Positions 35,779 through 44,054 of a DNA stretch of 64,000 nucleotides are shown piece by piece. The notes below the pieces were generated by a model. The model had not been told where the DNA came from. It saw only the letters and a list, made by a program, of their open reading frames with translations, and searched no databases. The first letter of the stretch is position 1, and each line of letters starts with the position of its first letter. The stretch spans positions 1 to 64,000 of the forward strand of contig JAHBWH010000013.1 of the NCBI GenBank assembly GCA_019637115.1, given 5' to 3'. This stretch comes from Myxococcales bacterium (GTDB lineage Bacteria > Myxococcota_A > Polyangia > Polyangiales > Houyiibacteriaceae). The translations under genes were made by a program, and so were the position numbers.

Positions 35779-36876
35779 TCAATCCGCGACGAAGCCCTTC
35801 CACCGCCGCATGTAGTCGACGAACGCCGCTCCGAGAGAGGCGGCGCGGAGCTCGTCGGGGGTGCGTGGCGGCCGCAGCGGCTCGAGCCCTTCCTGCGCGT
35901 GGAGTGGCCAGCGGGGATCCACGATCGCCGCCCGCCCGAGGGCTACCGCATCCGCGCCGAGGGCGAGCTGGGCCTCGGCCTCCTCTCGCGTCCAGATCGC
36001 GCCCGCGCTCACGATGCGCGCGCGGTCGCCGATGGCGTCGCGGAAGAGCGGGAGCGTGTGCGCCTCGGGGCGCTTGGTGGTCTTCAGCGCCGAGCGCCAG
36101 AGCGAGAGGTGCAGCACGTCGAGGCCGTCCTCGGCAAGCCATCGCGCGACCTGGAGGCTCTCGTCGAGGTCGAGCCCCTTGGCTTGCCCGAAGTCCTCGG
36201 GCGAGAGGCGTACGAAGACGACGAGCGAAGGCGCCGCGCGCTTCACCGCCGCGAGCACCTCGCGGAGCAGCCGGGCCCGGTTCTCGAGCGAGCCTCCCCA
36301 GCGATCGTCGCGGCGGTTGTAGTGCGTCGAGAGGAATTGCGAGAGCAGGTAGCCGTGCGCGCCGTGCAGCTCGACCGCGTCGAAGCCCGCGGCCTCGCAG
36401 CGCGCCGCTGCGCGGGCGAAGTCGCCGATCACGCGCGCGAGGTCGTCCTCGCTCGCGGCGCGGGGGAGGGTCAGGTCGGCCTCCTCGACCGCGCTCGCGG
36501 AGATCGTCGGAAGCCCGCTCACGGACGGGGTCGCGCGCAGGCCCCCGTGGAAGAGCTGAACGCACGAGCGCGCGCCACCCTCGCGCAGCCGCGCCGCGAG
36601 GCGTCGCAACCCGGGGAGCATCGCGTCGTCGTGCACGCCGAGCTCCCCCGGCCACGCCTTTCCGTCGCTCGAGACGTAGGCGGCGCAGGTCTCGACGAGG
36701 CCGAAGCCCCCGTCGGCGCGCGCGGCCAAGAAGCCGAGCTCGTCGTCCGAGAGCGTGCCGTCGGGGTGGCTCTGCAGGTTGGTGAGCGGCGCCAGCCAGA
36801 TGCGGTTTCGCGCGACGACGCCGGCGTGTTGGCCCGACGAGGGGCGGAGCTCGAGGGGATCGAAGAGGGTGGTCAC
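35779..36876 (-). CDS. Old yellow enzyme family flavin oxidoreductase
   Basis: 365 aa from GTG 36874-36876. The upstream ATG at 36960 would add 28 residues that do not match the family. FMN-dependent NAD(P)H:alkene reductase fold: I-W-L-A-P-L-T-N at the first strand, H-G-A-H-G-Y-L-L-S-Q-F-L-S with the two His for substrate binding, then N-R-R-D-D-R-W-G-G-S-L-E-N-R. The V-R-L-S-P strand and G-A-D-A-V-A-L-G-R phosphate-binding loop complete it. Natural substrate unknown. Monocistronic; the 178 bases upstream separate it from the divergent rlmD-like gene. Confidence 0.93.
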   Translation of the reverse strand: MTTLFDPLELRPSSGQHAGVVARNRIWLAPLTNLQSHPDGTLSDDELGFLAARADGGFGLVETCAAYVSSDGKAWPGELGVHDDAMLPGLRRLAARLREGGARSCVQLFHGGLRATPSVSGLPTISASAVEEADLTLPRAASEDDLARVIGDFARAAARCEAAGFDAVELHGAHGYLLSQFLSTHYNRRDDRWGGSLENRARLLREVLAAVKRAAPSLVVFVRLSPEDFGQAKGLDLDESLQVARWLAEDGLDVLHLSLWRSALKTTKRPEAHTLPLFRDAIGDRARIVSAGAIWTREEAEAQLALGADAVALGRAAIVDPRWPLHAQEGLEPLRPPRTPDELRAASLGAAFVDYMRRWKGFVAD

Positions 36877-37054
36877 GCGCGGGAGGGTAGCCCGGCCGGG
36901 TGGTTGCGGCTGCGCTCCTCTCGCGGCCGGGCGAAGCTCGACGGCTCGTCGGGCCAGCATGGCGGCGCTCGTCGGGGTCTAGTGGGCGCGGCGCTCGTCG
37001 GGGGTCCGGTGGCCGCGGTGCTCGACTCTCGCGGCGCGTGCGATAGGGTCGGCC

Positions 37055-38575
37055 ATGCGCGTCGAGTGCCCCCACGCCGACCGGTGCGCCGGCTGCCCGG
37101 CGATTGGACTTCCGTACGCGGCGCAGCTCGAGGGCAAGGCCGCCCGCGTCGCCGAGGCCTTCGCGAGCTTCCCGGCGCTCGCCGCGCTCGAGCGCCGCCC
37201 CGTGGTCCCCGCGGAGCCCCTGGTGGGTTACCGCACGCGCGCGAAGCTGGTCGTACAGCGCGGGGCCGTGGGGCTCTACGCGCGCGGGAGCCACGAGGTC
37301 GTCGACATCCCCGAGTGCCGGGTCCTCCCGCCCTCGCTGCGAGCGGCCGCGGGGGTGGCGCGGGAGATGGCCGTGGACCCGGCGTTGCGGGGGCCGCTGA
37401 TGGCGGTCGACCTCCGCGAGGCGCTCGGGGCCGAAGGGGCGAAGGTGTTGCTGACGTTGGTGCTCGACGAGGCGCGGCGCGTCCCGAACGAGGCCATCGA
37501 GGCGTGGTGGCCGCGACTGCGAGAGGCGGCCGTCGTCACGCTCGCGATCAGCCGGCGAGCGCGGAGGTCGCCGCAGCTGCTCGGGCATGGGCTCGAGATC
37601 GTGCGGGGGCCGTCGGTCGTGGATGATTGGGTGGAGGTGCCTGGGTTCTTGGCGGGGTCTGGGTCGGGGGCGGGGTCTGGGTACGGGTCCGAGTCTGGGT
37701 CTGAGTCCGCGTCCGCGTCCGTGTTCGGGTCCGAGTCCGGGTCCGAGTCCGAGTCCGAGTCCGGGTCCGAGTCCGCGTCCGGGTCCGCCGCTTCCGGGGC
37801 TGGGTCCGCTTCGGGGTCTGAGACTGGGTTCGCTTCCGGGTCTGAGACTGGGTTCGCTTCCGGGGCCGCTTCCGGGGCCGCTTCCGGGTCTGGGACCGGG
37901 TCCGGGTCTGAGGTCGGGTCTGAGGTCGGGTCTGAGGTCGGGTCTGAGGTCGGGTTGGAGGTCGGGTTGGAGGTTGGGGGCGGATTTGCGTTTCGGGCAG
38001 GGGCAGGGGCAGGGGCAAGGGCACGGGGCGGCGTGGCGATACCCGCCGTCCCCGGCGGGTTCGTGCAGGCGCATCGCGGGCAGGCCGCGGCGATCCGGGC
38101 GCGGGTCGCGGCGGCCCTCGCTGCGGGGCGGGGGAGGCGGGGAGTGCGTGGGCTCCGCGTGGTCGACGCCTATGCGGGCTCGGGGGCGCTCGGGCTCGGG
38201 CTCGCCGCGGCGGGGGCGGACGTCGTGCTCGTCGAGAGCCACGCGCCCTCGATCACGTTGGCGCGGCAGTCTGCTTCTCGGGCGAAGCTGCGCGTCGACG
38301 CGATCGTCGGGGACGCCGCCGAGGTCCTCGGGCACCGACGTCGCACCGACGCCGTCGTCCTGAACCCGCCGCGCCGCGGCGTCGCGCCCGCCGTCCGCCA
38401 CGCGATCGCGCGGCTCGCGCCCACGCAGCTCGTCTACGTGAGCTGCGGCCGACGACGCTGGCCCGCGATCTCGTCATCTCCGGCGCCTCGGCTGCGCGGC
38501 GCGCGCCATCAGCCCTACGGCCAGATCCCGCTGAGCGAGAGGTCCGAGAGTGTCTGGTCGTGCTTTCGAGCGCGC
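37055..38575 (+). pseudogene. rlmD: RlmD/TrmA-type tRNA/rRNA (uracil-5-)-methyltransferase, frameshifted
   Basis: Starts ATG 37055. The 4Fe-4S cysteines are present (C-P-H-A-D-R-C-A-G-C-P, later I-P-E-C-R), then the methyltransferase core V-V-D-A-Y-A-G-S-G and V-L-N-P-P-R-R-G and the catalytic Y-V-S-C. Just after that motif a base is missing near 38447: T-L-A-R-D-L-V-I continues in another frame. P-Y-G-Q-I-P-L-S-E-R then reappears in the first frame, and C-L-V-V-L-S in the second again. At least three indels therefore hit the last 40 codons. Between the N-terminal part and the Rossmann domain is an insert of about 120 residues of Ser/Gly/Glu/Ala repeats. Either a young pseudogene or an active enzyme with a damaged tail. 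Confidence 0.85.
37640..37990 (+). repeat. Hexanucleotide-type repeat insert in the rlmD-like gene
   Basis: Some 350 bases of GGGTCC/GAGTCC/GCGTCC and GAGGTCGGGTCT units, in frame, encoding (G/S/E)n then (S-E-V-G)n. It ends at a G-quadruplex-prone (GGGGCA)n run (37995-38028) like that at 145-173. The equivalent position in the enzyme family has only a short linker. Confidence 0.9.
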
Positions 38576-38579
38576 CACG

Positions 38580-39180
38580 CCGCCAGTCGCGCCGCGCCGG
38601 CTTCGCCGTGCTCGACAAGCCGCCGCCTGAGACCACCACGCCACACCGGAGTCTCCGATCTGCGCTGCTCGACCGCGCCGCGCACGCTTCGAGGGGGCTT
38701 CGCGGAGGCGACCGCGGTGCATCATTTCGACGTCGGCACGAGCAGGCTCGTGCTCGTCGCGCCTGGAGCCCCCGCGCACGTGGGCGCGCTGGCCCAGGCG
38801 CTTCGCGGCGGGCACGAAGACGTACCTCGCGCTCGTGCGCGGCGTGACGCGGACCAAGGGATCATCCGCCGGCCGCTGACCATCGACGGCCAACCCGTCG
38901 ACGCGATCCTCGCTACCAGCGCGTCGACGTCGTCGCGGGCCACTCCTTTGCTGCGTGCGGCCCGAGACCGGCCGGACCCGCAGATCCGTCGCCACCTCCC
39001 ATGGGCCTCAGGCACCCATCGTCGGCGACGCGCGCCACGGGCACCGCAGCCAACCGGCACTTAGGGCGCTACGGCCTCGACCGCACGTTCCTTCACTGCA
39101 GGCGGCTCGAGCACCGAGAGCGCTGGGCAGGCAGACGCCAGCACGCCAGACCTCGGCGAGGCGCCGCTCAGGCGGCTCGA
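38580..39180 (+). pseudogene. Decayed RluA-family pseudouridine synthase
   Basis: Recognisable fragments lie in order but in alternating frames: F-A-V-L-D-K-P-P (about 38600), then H-H-F-D-V-G-T-S-R-L-V-L (38718-38755; the family catalytic motif is H-R-L-D-x-x-T-S-G). Next come K-T-Y-L-A-L-V-R-G-V (38820), R-P-L-T-I-D-G-Q-P-V-D (38872), R-Y-Q-R-V-D-V-V-A-G-H-S, E-T-G-R-T-R-Q/R-S (38960), Q-I-R-R-H-L, P-I-V-G-D-A-R-H-G-H and N-R-H-L-x-R-Y-G-L-D-R-T-F-L-H (39050-39095). At least seven frame changes occur, so it cannot make a protein. The pattern is decay by many small indels. Confidence 0.8.
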
Positions 39181-39265
39181 CCTCTCCACGCCCCTCCCGG
39201 GGATCTCCACGACCGTGCTTCGTCGGGCGACGGGCAAGGGGGAGAGAACGCGGTAGGATGCGCGC

Positions 39266-39436
39266 GTGACCGAGCCGGTCGACGATCCCGACGTGCACCA
39301 GGACGAGGAGGACCCGTGGGCGCCCGAGCCCACCGAGGTGGTCGACCCCTTCAGCCCTGGTTTCTTCTTTGCGGACCGCTTCCGCATCGAGGCGCCGCTC
39401 GGCGTGGGCGCGATGGGGGCGGTGTATCGCGCGACG
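39266..39436 (+). pseudogene. Ser/Thr kinase N-terminal stub
   Basis: Starts GTG 39266 with AGGA upstream. About 57 residues read as an acidic N-terminus followed by the first kinase strand and glycine loop (D-R-F-R-I-E-A-P-L-G-V-G-A-M-G-A-V-Y-R-A-T-D). At a GGATCC (39436-39441) the kinase sequence ends. The frame then continues into the antisense of a different gene (holB) and stops at 39526. The remaining 250 or so residues of a kinase domain are absent from the window. A rearrangement breakpoint or an assembly join lies here. Confidence 0.75.
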
Positions 39437-39615
39437 GATCCGCCCGCGGCTTCGCCGATGACGGCGGTCGCGAGCGCGAGCGCGCAGCGCTCCTTGCCGA
39501 CGCCGCCGGGGCCCTCGAAGAGGTAGGCCGAGGGCAGCCGCGACTCGCGGACGGCGCGTCGCAGGACCTCGAGGGCGAGGGGGTGGGCCCGCACGTGGTC
39601 GAAGGGATCGCCCAT
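39437..39615 (-). pseudogene. holB: DNA polymerase III delta' subunit N-terminal stub
   Basis: ATG 39613-39615, reading F-D-H-V-R-A-H-P-L-A-L-E-V-L-R-R-A-V and S-A-Y-L-F-E-G-P-G-G-V-G-K-E, the AAA+ P-loop start typical of delta' clamp-loader subunits. After about 60 residues (A-L-A-T-A-V-I-G-E-A) it runs into the antisense of the kinase stub at the same junction, so the Zn-finger and the rest of the AAA+ domain are missing. The start lies four bases past the stop of the tetR remnant, so the original order was tetR then holB in one operon. An intact essential copy must exist elsewhere if the sequence is right. Confidence 0.72.
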
Positions 39616-39619
39616 CGGC

Positions 39620-39790
39620 TCAGGCCTTCGGGCCGGGCGTGAGCATCGCGATCGCCAAGGTCTGGATCGCGTCGACGACCTGCTCGGGGCGCAGGGCCTC
39701 GGGATCGACGAAGACCTGCATCACGAGGCCGTCGAGCAAGCCCACGACGATGCGCGGGAGGACGTCGAGGGGGATGCGAGGCTCTTCGAT
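39620..39790 (-). pseudogene. TetR-family regulator C-terminal remnant
   Basis: 57 codons ending P-G-P-K-A-stop. The sequence (I-P-L-D-V-L-P-R-I-V-V-G-L-L-D-G-L-V-M-Q and D-A-I-Q-T-L-A-I-A-M-L) matches the last two helices of TetR ligand domains. Homology stops at 39790, where a TAG and unrelated DNA begin; that is the left edge of the IS91-like element. The DNA-binding half is gone. The gene would have been read leftward, towards holB. Confidence 0.65.
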
Positions 39791-41574
39791 CTAGATAACC
39801 AAACGATTCAGACCAAGTGCCAGCCCTGGGCCGACCGAGGACCGAGGACCGAGGACCGAGGAGCTCGATGCGCGCAACCCGTGGTGAGGCATGTCCGATG
39901 AAGCGGCGTGGGCGCCGGCATCCTCGAGAGCGCGTGTCCGGCGCCCGGCCGTGCGGATGGGTACGCGCGGCGCCGCCCGGAGGAGACGCTGCTGCACGCG
40001 CTGGTGCGCGAGCACTGGCCACGGTTTCTCGAGCGGGCCGAGGAGGAGGGCGGCCTGCCGCGTTTCGTGGTGCGGCTCGCGTGCCGCCAGTGCGGCCACG
40101 AGATGCTGGTGGCGTTCTCGTGCAAGCGGCGGGGCTTTTGCCCCTCGTGCGTGGGTCGGCGAATGTCGGACGTCGCAGCGCACCTGGTCGACGAGGTGCT
40201 TCCGGAGGAGCCGATACGGCAGTGGGTGTGCTCGCTGCCGTGGTCGTTGCGCTACGCGATGGCCTACGACCGCCGGCTGTGCGCGGACGTGCTCGGGGCG
40301 TTCATCCGCGCGCTGACGCGCTCGCTGCGTCGGCGCGCGAAGCGGCACCTGGGCCTACGCAGCGTGGACGAGGCGCAGGTGGGCGCGGTGACCTTCATCC
40401 AGCGGAGCGACAGCGCGCTGCGCTTGAACGTCCACTTCCACACGCTGGCGCTCGATGGCGTGTACGTGCGCGATGCGCAGGGCGCGCTTGTCTTCCACGC
40501 GCTGCCTCCGCCGAGCGGCGACGAGGTCGCAGAGTCGCCGCGTGGACCCCGCCGGGCTGCTCGTCGTGCTTTCGAGAGCGGCACGGCCGCTCATCGAAGG
40601 CCCGAGCGACCAGGGCGACACGCGCTCGTCCACGAGCAGCCGTCCTGCGTCCTGCTACGCCGCGTCGGCCGGAGACGTGCAGCTCCTCGGCGCGGCGCCC
40701 GGCGAAGACCGCCAAGCTCGTCCGCCCCGTGCGCCTCGTCCCCTCGCCGACCGAAGCGCTCGCTGAGGTCGGTGGGGTGAATGTCCACGCCAAGGTCGTG
40801 GTGGACGGCCGCGACCGAAAGCGCCTCGAGCGGCTCTGCCGCTACGTCGCCCGACCGCCGCTCAACCAAGAGCGCCTCGAGCTTCGGCGGCACGGCGATG
40901 CCACTCGCCTTCAAGGCCGCGTGGAAAGACGGCACCCACGCCGTCTTGCTCGACCCCCTCGACTTCATCGCGAGGCTCTGCGCCCTCGTCCCGCCGCCAC
41001 GGTTTCACATGCTCCGCTACCACGGCGTCTTCGCCGCGCACTCCTCCGCGCGTGCCGAAGTCGTCCTCGGCCGCGAGCCCGAGCCTCCTCCGCAGCTCCC
41101 GCTCTTCGCCCCCGCCGACCTCGCCCCGCTCGCGCCTCCCGCGCCCCAAGCATCCCGCCACCCGTGGGCCTGGCTCCTGCGCCGCGTCTTCGCCGTCGAT
41201 GTCACCACCTGCCCCGTCCCGGGATGCGGCGGACGCATGCGCCTCGTCGAGATCGCCAAAGGCCCCGACGACATCGCCCGCGTCCTCGCCAGCGAAGGAC
41301 TTCTTCGCGCCCGCGACCCCCCACGACGCTCCGCTCCTGCACCTCGTCCAGGGCAGTTGTGCCTTCTCTTCGGCTGAGCTCCCTCTGCCGCGACGCACAG
41401 CTCCGTCTTCTGGGGGCCTGATGGCGCGTCTCACGACGACTACGCGGGGGTTCCGCGGGGGCGTGCGGCTTCGCCGTGCCCTTGCGGTCGTCGCGAACCA
41501 GGCTCACGGCGCCTCGCGAGCAGCTTCTTGAGCCGAGCCCGGTTGTTTTCGGCAGTTTGGATGTCTTACGCTCC
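39791..41574 (+). mobile_element. IS91-like (HUH/Y2) insertion sequence, copy 1
   Basis: Left edge inferred from the end of tetR homology (CTAGATAACCAAACGATT follows). Right edge inferred from the point where identity with the second copy ends (TCTTACGCTCCG at 41563-41574). It contains a frameshifted transposase (39908-41377) and about 197 bases of 3' non-coding end shared with copy 2, where the rolling-circle origin (oriIS) is expected for IS91 elements. Near the left end an 8-base unit GACCGAGG is repeated four times (39834-39865). There are no inverted terminal repeats, as usual for this family. Confidence 0.8.
39908..41377 (+). pseudogene. IS91-family transposase, broken by frameshifts
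   Basis: N-terminal part (39908 to about 40530) in one frame: zinc-binding C-R-Q-C-G-H, C-K-R-R-G-F-C-P-S-C, then the HUH motif in L-N-V-H-F-H-T-L-A-L-D-G. The frame then changes near 40530 (D-P-A-G-L-L-V-V-L), 40740 (V-N-V-H-A-K-V-V-V and R-L-C-R-Y-V-A-R-P-P-L) and 40910 (K-D-G-T-H-A-V-L-L-D-P-L-D-F-I-A-R-L). The C-terminal frame runs to 41377 through P-P-P-R-F-H-M-L-R-Y-H-G-V and a Cys pair region (T-C-P-V-P-G-C-G-G-R-M-R). At least three indels make it inactive. Rolling-circle transposase family; the type call is firm. Confidence 0.88.
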
Positions 41575-41593
41575 GATCGTCTCCGCTCCTCCG

Positions 41594-42457
41594 ATGCTCC
41601 ACGTCACCCTCGTCGCGCTCGCGCTCGGTTTCGTCGCACCGTTCCTCCGCGCGTGGATCTGGGGCGCTCCGCTCGCGCTCTTCAGCACCGCGATGATCCT
41701 CCGCGCGTTCCTCGGCGAGGCGCTCGTCGCGTGCTTCGCGGGCGGGATGCTCTTGCTCGCGTTGCCCTCCCCGCTCGCGGCCGCGGTCGGTGGTGGCGTC
41801 ACGCTCGTGCTCGCCGCCCTGTCGGCGCGTCGTCACCGCCACCTGCGCGGGCTCACGCTGATCGCGTACCGCCTCGGGCAGACCGACGCGCGCGACGAAG
41901 CGCGGACCGCGCTGCTGGCGAAGCTCACGAAGCTGCGTCGTTCGGTGCCGCCGAAGGAGCACGCGGAGTACGCGCTCTTCGCCGCGCTGCCGCTGTCCGC
42001 GGTCGAGCTCTGGGCCGACGCGCGCGCGGTGCTGGAGACGGTGAAGCTCGACGCGCTCGCGCCGGACGCGCGTGCGCGCGCCCTTCAAGCGATCGCGACC
42101 CTGCGTCTGCAAGCGGGCGATCTCGAAGGCGCGACGGAGGCATTCGCGGCGATCCCGCGGCCCGCCGAGCCCGCGGTGGAGCGCTGGGTCGCGGTGGGCG
42201 AAGCGCTTCTTCTCGCGGTGCAGGGCGCGGCGGACGAAGCGCTCGCCCGATGTCCGGAAGAGAACGATGCCGATGGCGCGCTCGCGGCGACCTACGACGT
42301 CGTGCGCGCGCACGCGCACGCGAGCCGGGGCGAGGACGACGAAGCCCGTCGGGCGCTGCTGCGCGTGAAGCACGTCGCCGGCGATCCGGGGCTTCGTCGC
42401 GCGATCGGTCCCATCGGTCCCGCGAGTGACCTCGCGCGCGAGCTGCTCGGTGGGTGA
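41594..42457 (+). CDS. Membrane protein with helical-repeat C-terminus (cargo gene 1)
   Basis: 287 aa from ATG 41594; the frame stays open upstream into the IS right end, so the native N-terminus may have been cut off. Two to three membrane helices (about 5-80), then R-R-H-R-H-L-R and a TPR-like helical region (about 90-287; A-L-Q-A-I-A-T-L-R-L-Q-A-G-D-L-E-G-A). Family not recognised. An inverted repeat (CGAAAAC/GTTTTCG at 42486-42505) lies 29 bases past the stop and could end the transcript. Confidence 0.72.
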   Translation: MLHVTLVALALGFVAPFLRAWIWGAPLALFSTAMILRAFLGEALVACFAGGMLLLALPSPLAAAVGGGVTLVLAALSARRHRHLRGLTLIAYRLGQTDARDEARTALLAKLTKLRRSVPPKEHAEYALFAALPLSAVELWADARAVLETVKLDALAPDARARALQAIATLRLQAGDLEGATEAFAAIPRPAEPAVERWVAVGEALLLAVQGAADEALARCPEENDADGALAATYDVVRAHAHASRGEDDEARRALLRVKHVAGDPGLRRAIGPIGPASDLARELLGG

Positions 42458-42739
42458 CGCGGCCGACCGGCGCCAACGACATCAACGAAAACCGTATCGT
42501 TTTCGGCCACTTACGGAGTCGACAATCGCACGACGTCGACGTGATGCGCGGAACTTCGCGAACACGAGGCGAGTCGTCGAGCGCGCTGGCCCGACGCGCG
42601 GCGATGAAAAAAGATCGCCCGCCTCGTCACGCTTCGTCCGGTTCGCGCCTAGACCGGCGTGCTCGTTCCCTCGGTCGGCGTCACGTTGCCCGACCCGGTC
42701 GGTCTCCCGAGACCTGCCGGGACGTTCGAGCGCGAAGTC

Positions 42740-43321
42740 ATGACCGAGGGTCCCCTCCCGCGAGCCGAGATCGACGTGTGGATGGCTCGGCTCGCTGCGG
42801 GCGAGCGCGAGGTGTTCACGCTCGTCTTCGAGGCGCTCTGGCCGCGAGTCTTCGGGCTCTGCCGGGCCACCCTCGGGAACGACGCGGACGCCGCCGACGC
42901 CGCGCAGCAGGCGATGATGAAGCTGATGGAGCGCGCAGCGGACTACGATCCGAGCCGAGCCGCGCTGCCGTGGGCGCTCGCGATCGCGGCGTGGGAGTGC
43001 CGGAGCGCGCTGCGTCGACGCACGCGATCGCGCGAGGTCGCGTCGAGCGAGCCCGAAGAGAGCGCTTCGCACTCGCCGACCTCGGTCGACGGTGCACGCA
43101 CGCTCGAGGCGAACGATCCGGAGTCCGAGCTCGTGCGGCGCGACCTCGTACAGCGCGCGCTCGACGCGATGAACGAGCTCTCCGACGTCGACCGCGCCAC
43201 CCTCGCGGCGACCTTCTTCGACGAGCCCACCGAGGTCGTGGGCGCGACGCTGCGCAAGCGTCGCGAGCGCGCGATCGATCGCCTGCGCGCGGCGGTGCGG
43301 AGGTTGTATGGCCTCGACTGA
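42740..43321 (+). CDS. ECF-type RNA polymerase sigma factor (cargo gene 2)
   Basis: 193 aa from ATG 42740 (an in-frame ATG at 42659 gives a longer, unlikely N-terminus). Region 2 is visible as V-F-T-L-V-F-E-A-L-W-P-R-V-F-G-L-C-R then D-A-A-D-A-A-Q-Q-A-M-M-K. A linker follows, then region 4 with L-S-D-V-D-R-A-T-L-A-A-T-F-F and a recognition helix K-R-R-E-R-A-I-D-R-L-R-A-A. It overlaps the next gene by 14 bases, the usual arrangement of an ECF sigma factor with its anti-sigma. Probably controls this cargo and itself. Confidence 0.92.
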   Translation: MTEGPLPRAEIDVWMARLAAGEREVFTLVFEALWPRVFGLCRATLGNDADAADAAQQAMMKLMERAADYDPSRAALPWALAIAAWECRSALRRRTRSREVASSEPEESASHSPTSVDGARTLEANDPESELVRRDLVQRALDAMNELSDVDRATLAATFFDEPTEVVGATLRKRRERAIDRLRAAVRRLYGLD

Positions 43322-43946
43322 TCCGCGCTCGCCGTTCGGCGCCCCGAACCCGATCGAACCGCCTCGGGTCGATCCGGATCCGGCCGACCCGCGCTCGCCG
43401 GTCGCCCACGCGACGGAGCGCCGAGCGCGCCGTGCGTACGAGCTCTCGCGGATCCGTCGTGCGCTCCTCGCCGCGTCGCCCGTCCTCGCGCTCGCCGCGC
43501 TCGCCGCGCTCGTCTCGCCTTCGCCGACCCGTGTGGTGCCGTTCGCGATCCTGAGCTTCGGCGCCGCGACGTTGATGGTGTGGCAGAGCCGCTCGATGTC
43601 GCGTGCGGCGCTCGTCGGCATGCTCGCGGGCGTGGTGCCCCTCGCGCTCTCGCTCGCCGCGAACCAGTGGCACGCGTGTGGGCCGCACGGCTGCGCGTCG
43701 CATGGGTTCTCGTCGTTCTGCGCGCCCGCGTGCGCGCTCGGCGGGCTCGTGGCGGGCCTCGGCGTCGGCGTGTCCGCGCATCGGACGCGCGCGTCGGCGC
43801 CGTTCTGGATCGGCGCGAGCACCCTCGCGTGGGGCGTCGGCGCGCTCGGCTGCGCGTGTGTCGGCGCGGTCGGCGTGGCCGGGCTGGCGGTCGGTTTGTT
43901 GGTGGGCGTGATGCCCGCGTGGAGCGTGCGCGCGGCGCGCGCGTGA
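43308..43946 (+). CDS. Polytopic Cys/His-rich membrane protein, likely anti-sigma
   Basis: 212 aa. A hydrophilic N-terminus (1-50) followed by about six membrane helices (52-70, 75-92, 99-118, 143-160, 166-181, 186-206). The exposed loop at residues 121-142 has the pattern W-H-A-C-G-P-H-G-C-A-S-H then C-A-P-A-C, four Cys and three His, fit for soft-metal binding, and another C-A-C lies in a late helix. Translational overlap with the ECF gene and the six-helix layout recall membrane anti-sigma factors of the NrsF/DUF1109 kind. I cannot show direct homology. Role as a metal-sensing anti-sigma is inference. Confidence 0.75.
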   Translation: MASTDPRSPFGAPNPIEPPRVDPDPADPRSPVAHATERRARRAYELSRIRRALLAASPVLALAALAALVSPSPTRVVPFAILSFGAATLMVWQSRSMSRAALVGMLAGVVPLALSLAANQWHACGPHGCASHGFSSFCAPACALGGLVAGLGVGVSAHRTRASAPFWIGASTLAWGVGALGCACVGAVGVAGLAVGLLVGVMPAWSVRAARA

Positions 43947-43975
43947 GGGTCGAGGTCGCCTCGGGCGATCCCAAC

Positions 43976-44043
43976 GAAGACGCGAAGACGCGAAGACGCG
44001 AAGACGCGAAGACGCGAAGACGCGAAGACGCGAAGACGCGAAG
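43976..44043 (+). repeat. Eight copies of GAAGACGC
   Basis: An uninterrupted 8-base tandem array filling the gap between the membrane protein gene and the TRASH-like lipoprotein gene. It ends in the ribosome-binding GGAG (44043-44046) of the latter. The repeats lie in the leader, so copy number changes could alter translation or transcript spacing. Confidence 0.95.
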
Positions 44044-44054
44044 GAGACGAGACG

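Noticed and set aside
35747-38401. 884-codon minus-strand open frame across the OYE and rlmD genes
   Set aside because: It is open only because of GC-saturated third positions. Its sequence is Arg/Pro/His-rich and antisense to the recognised OYE and methyltransferase.
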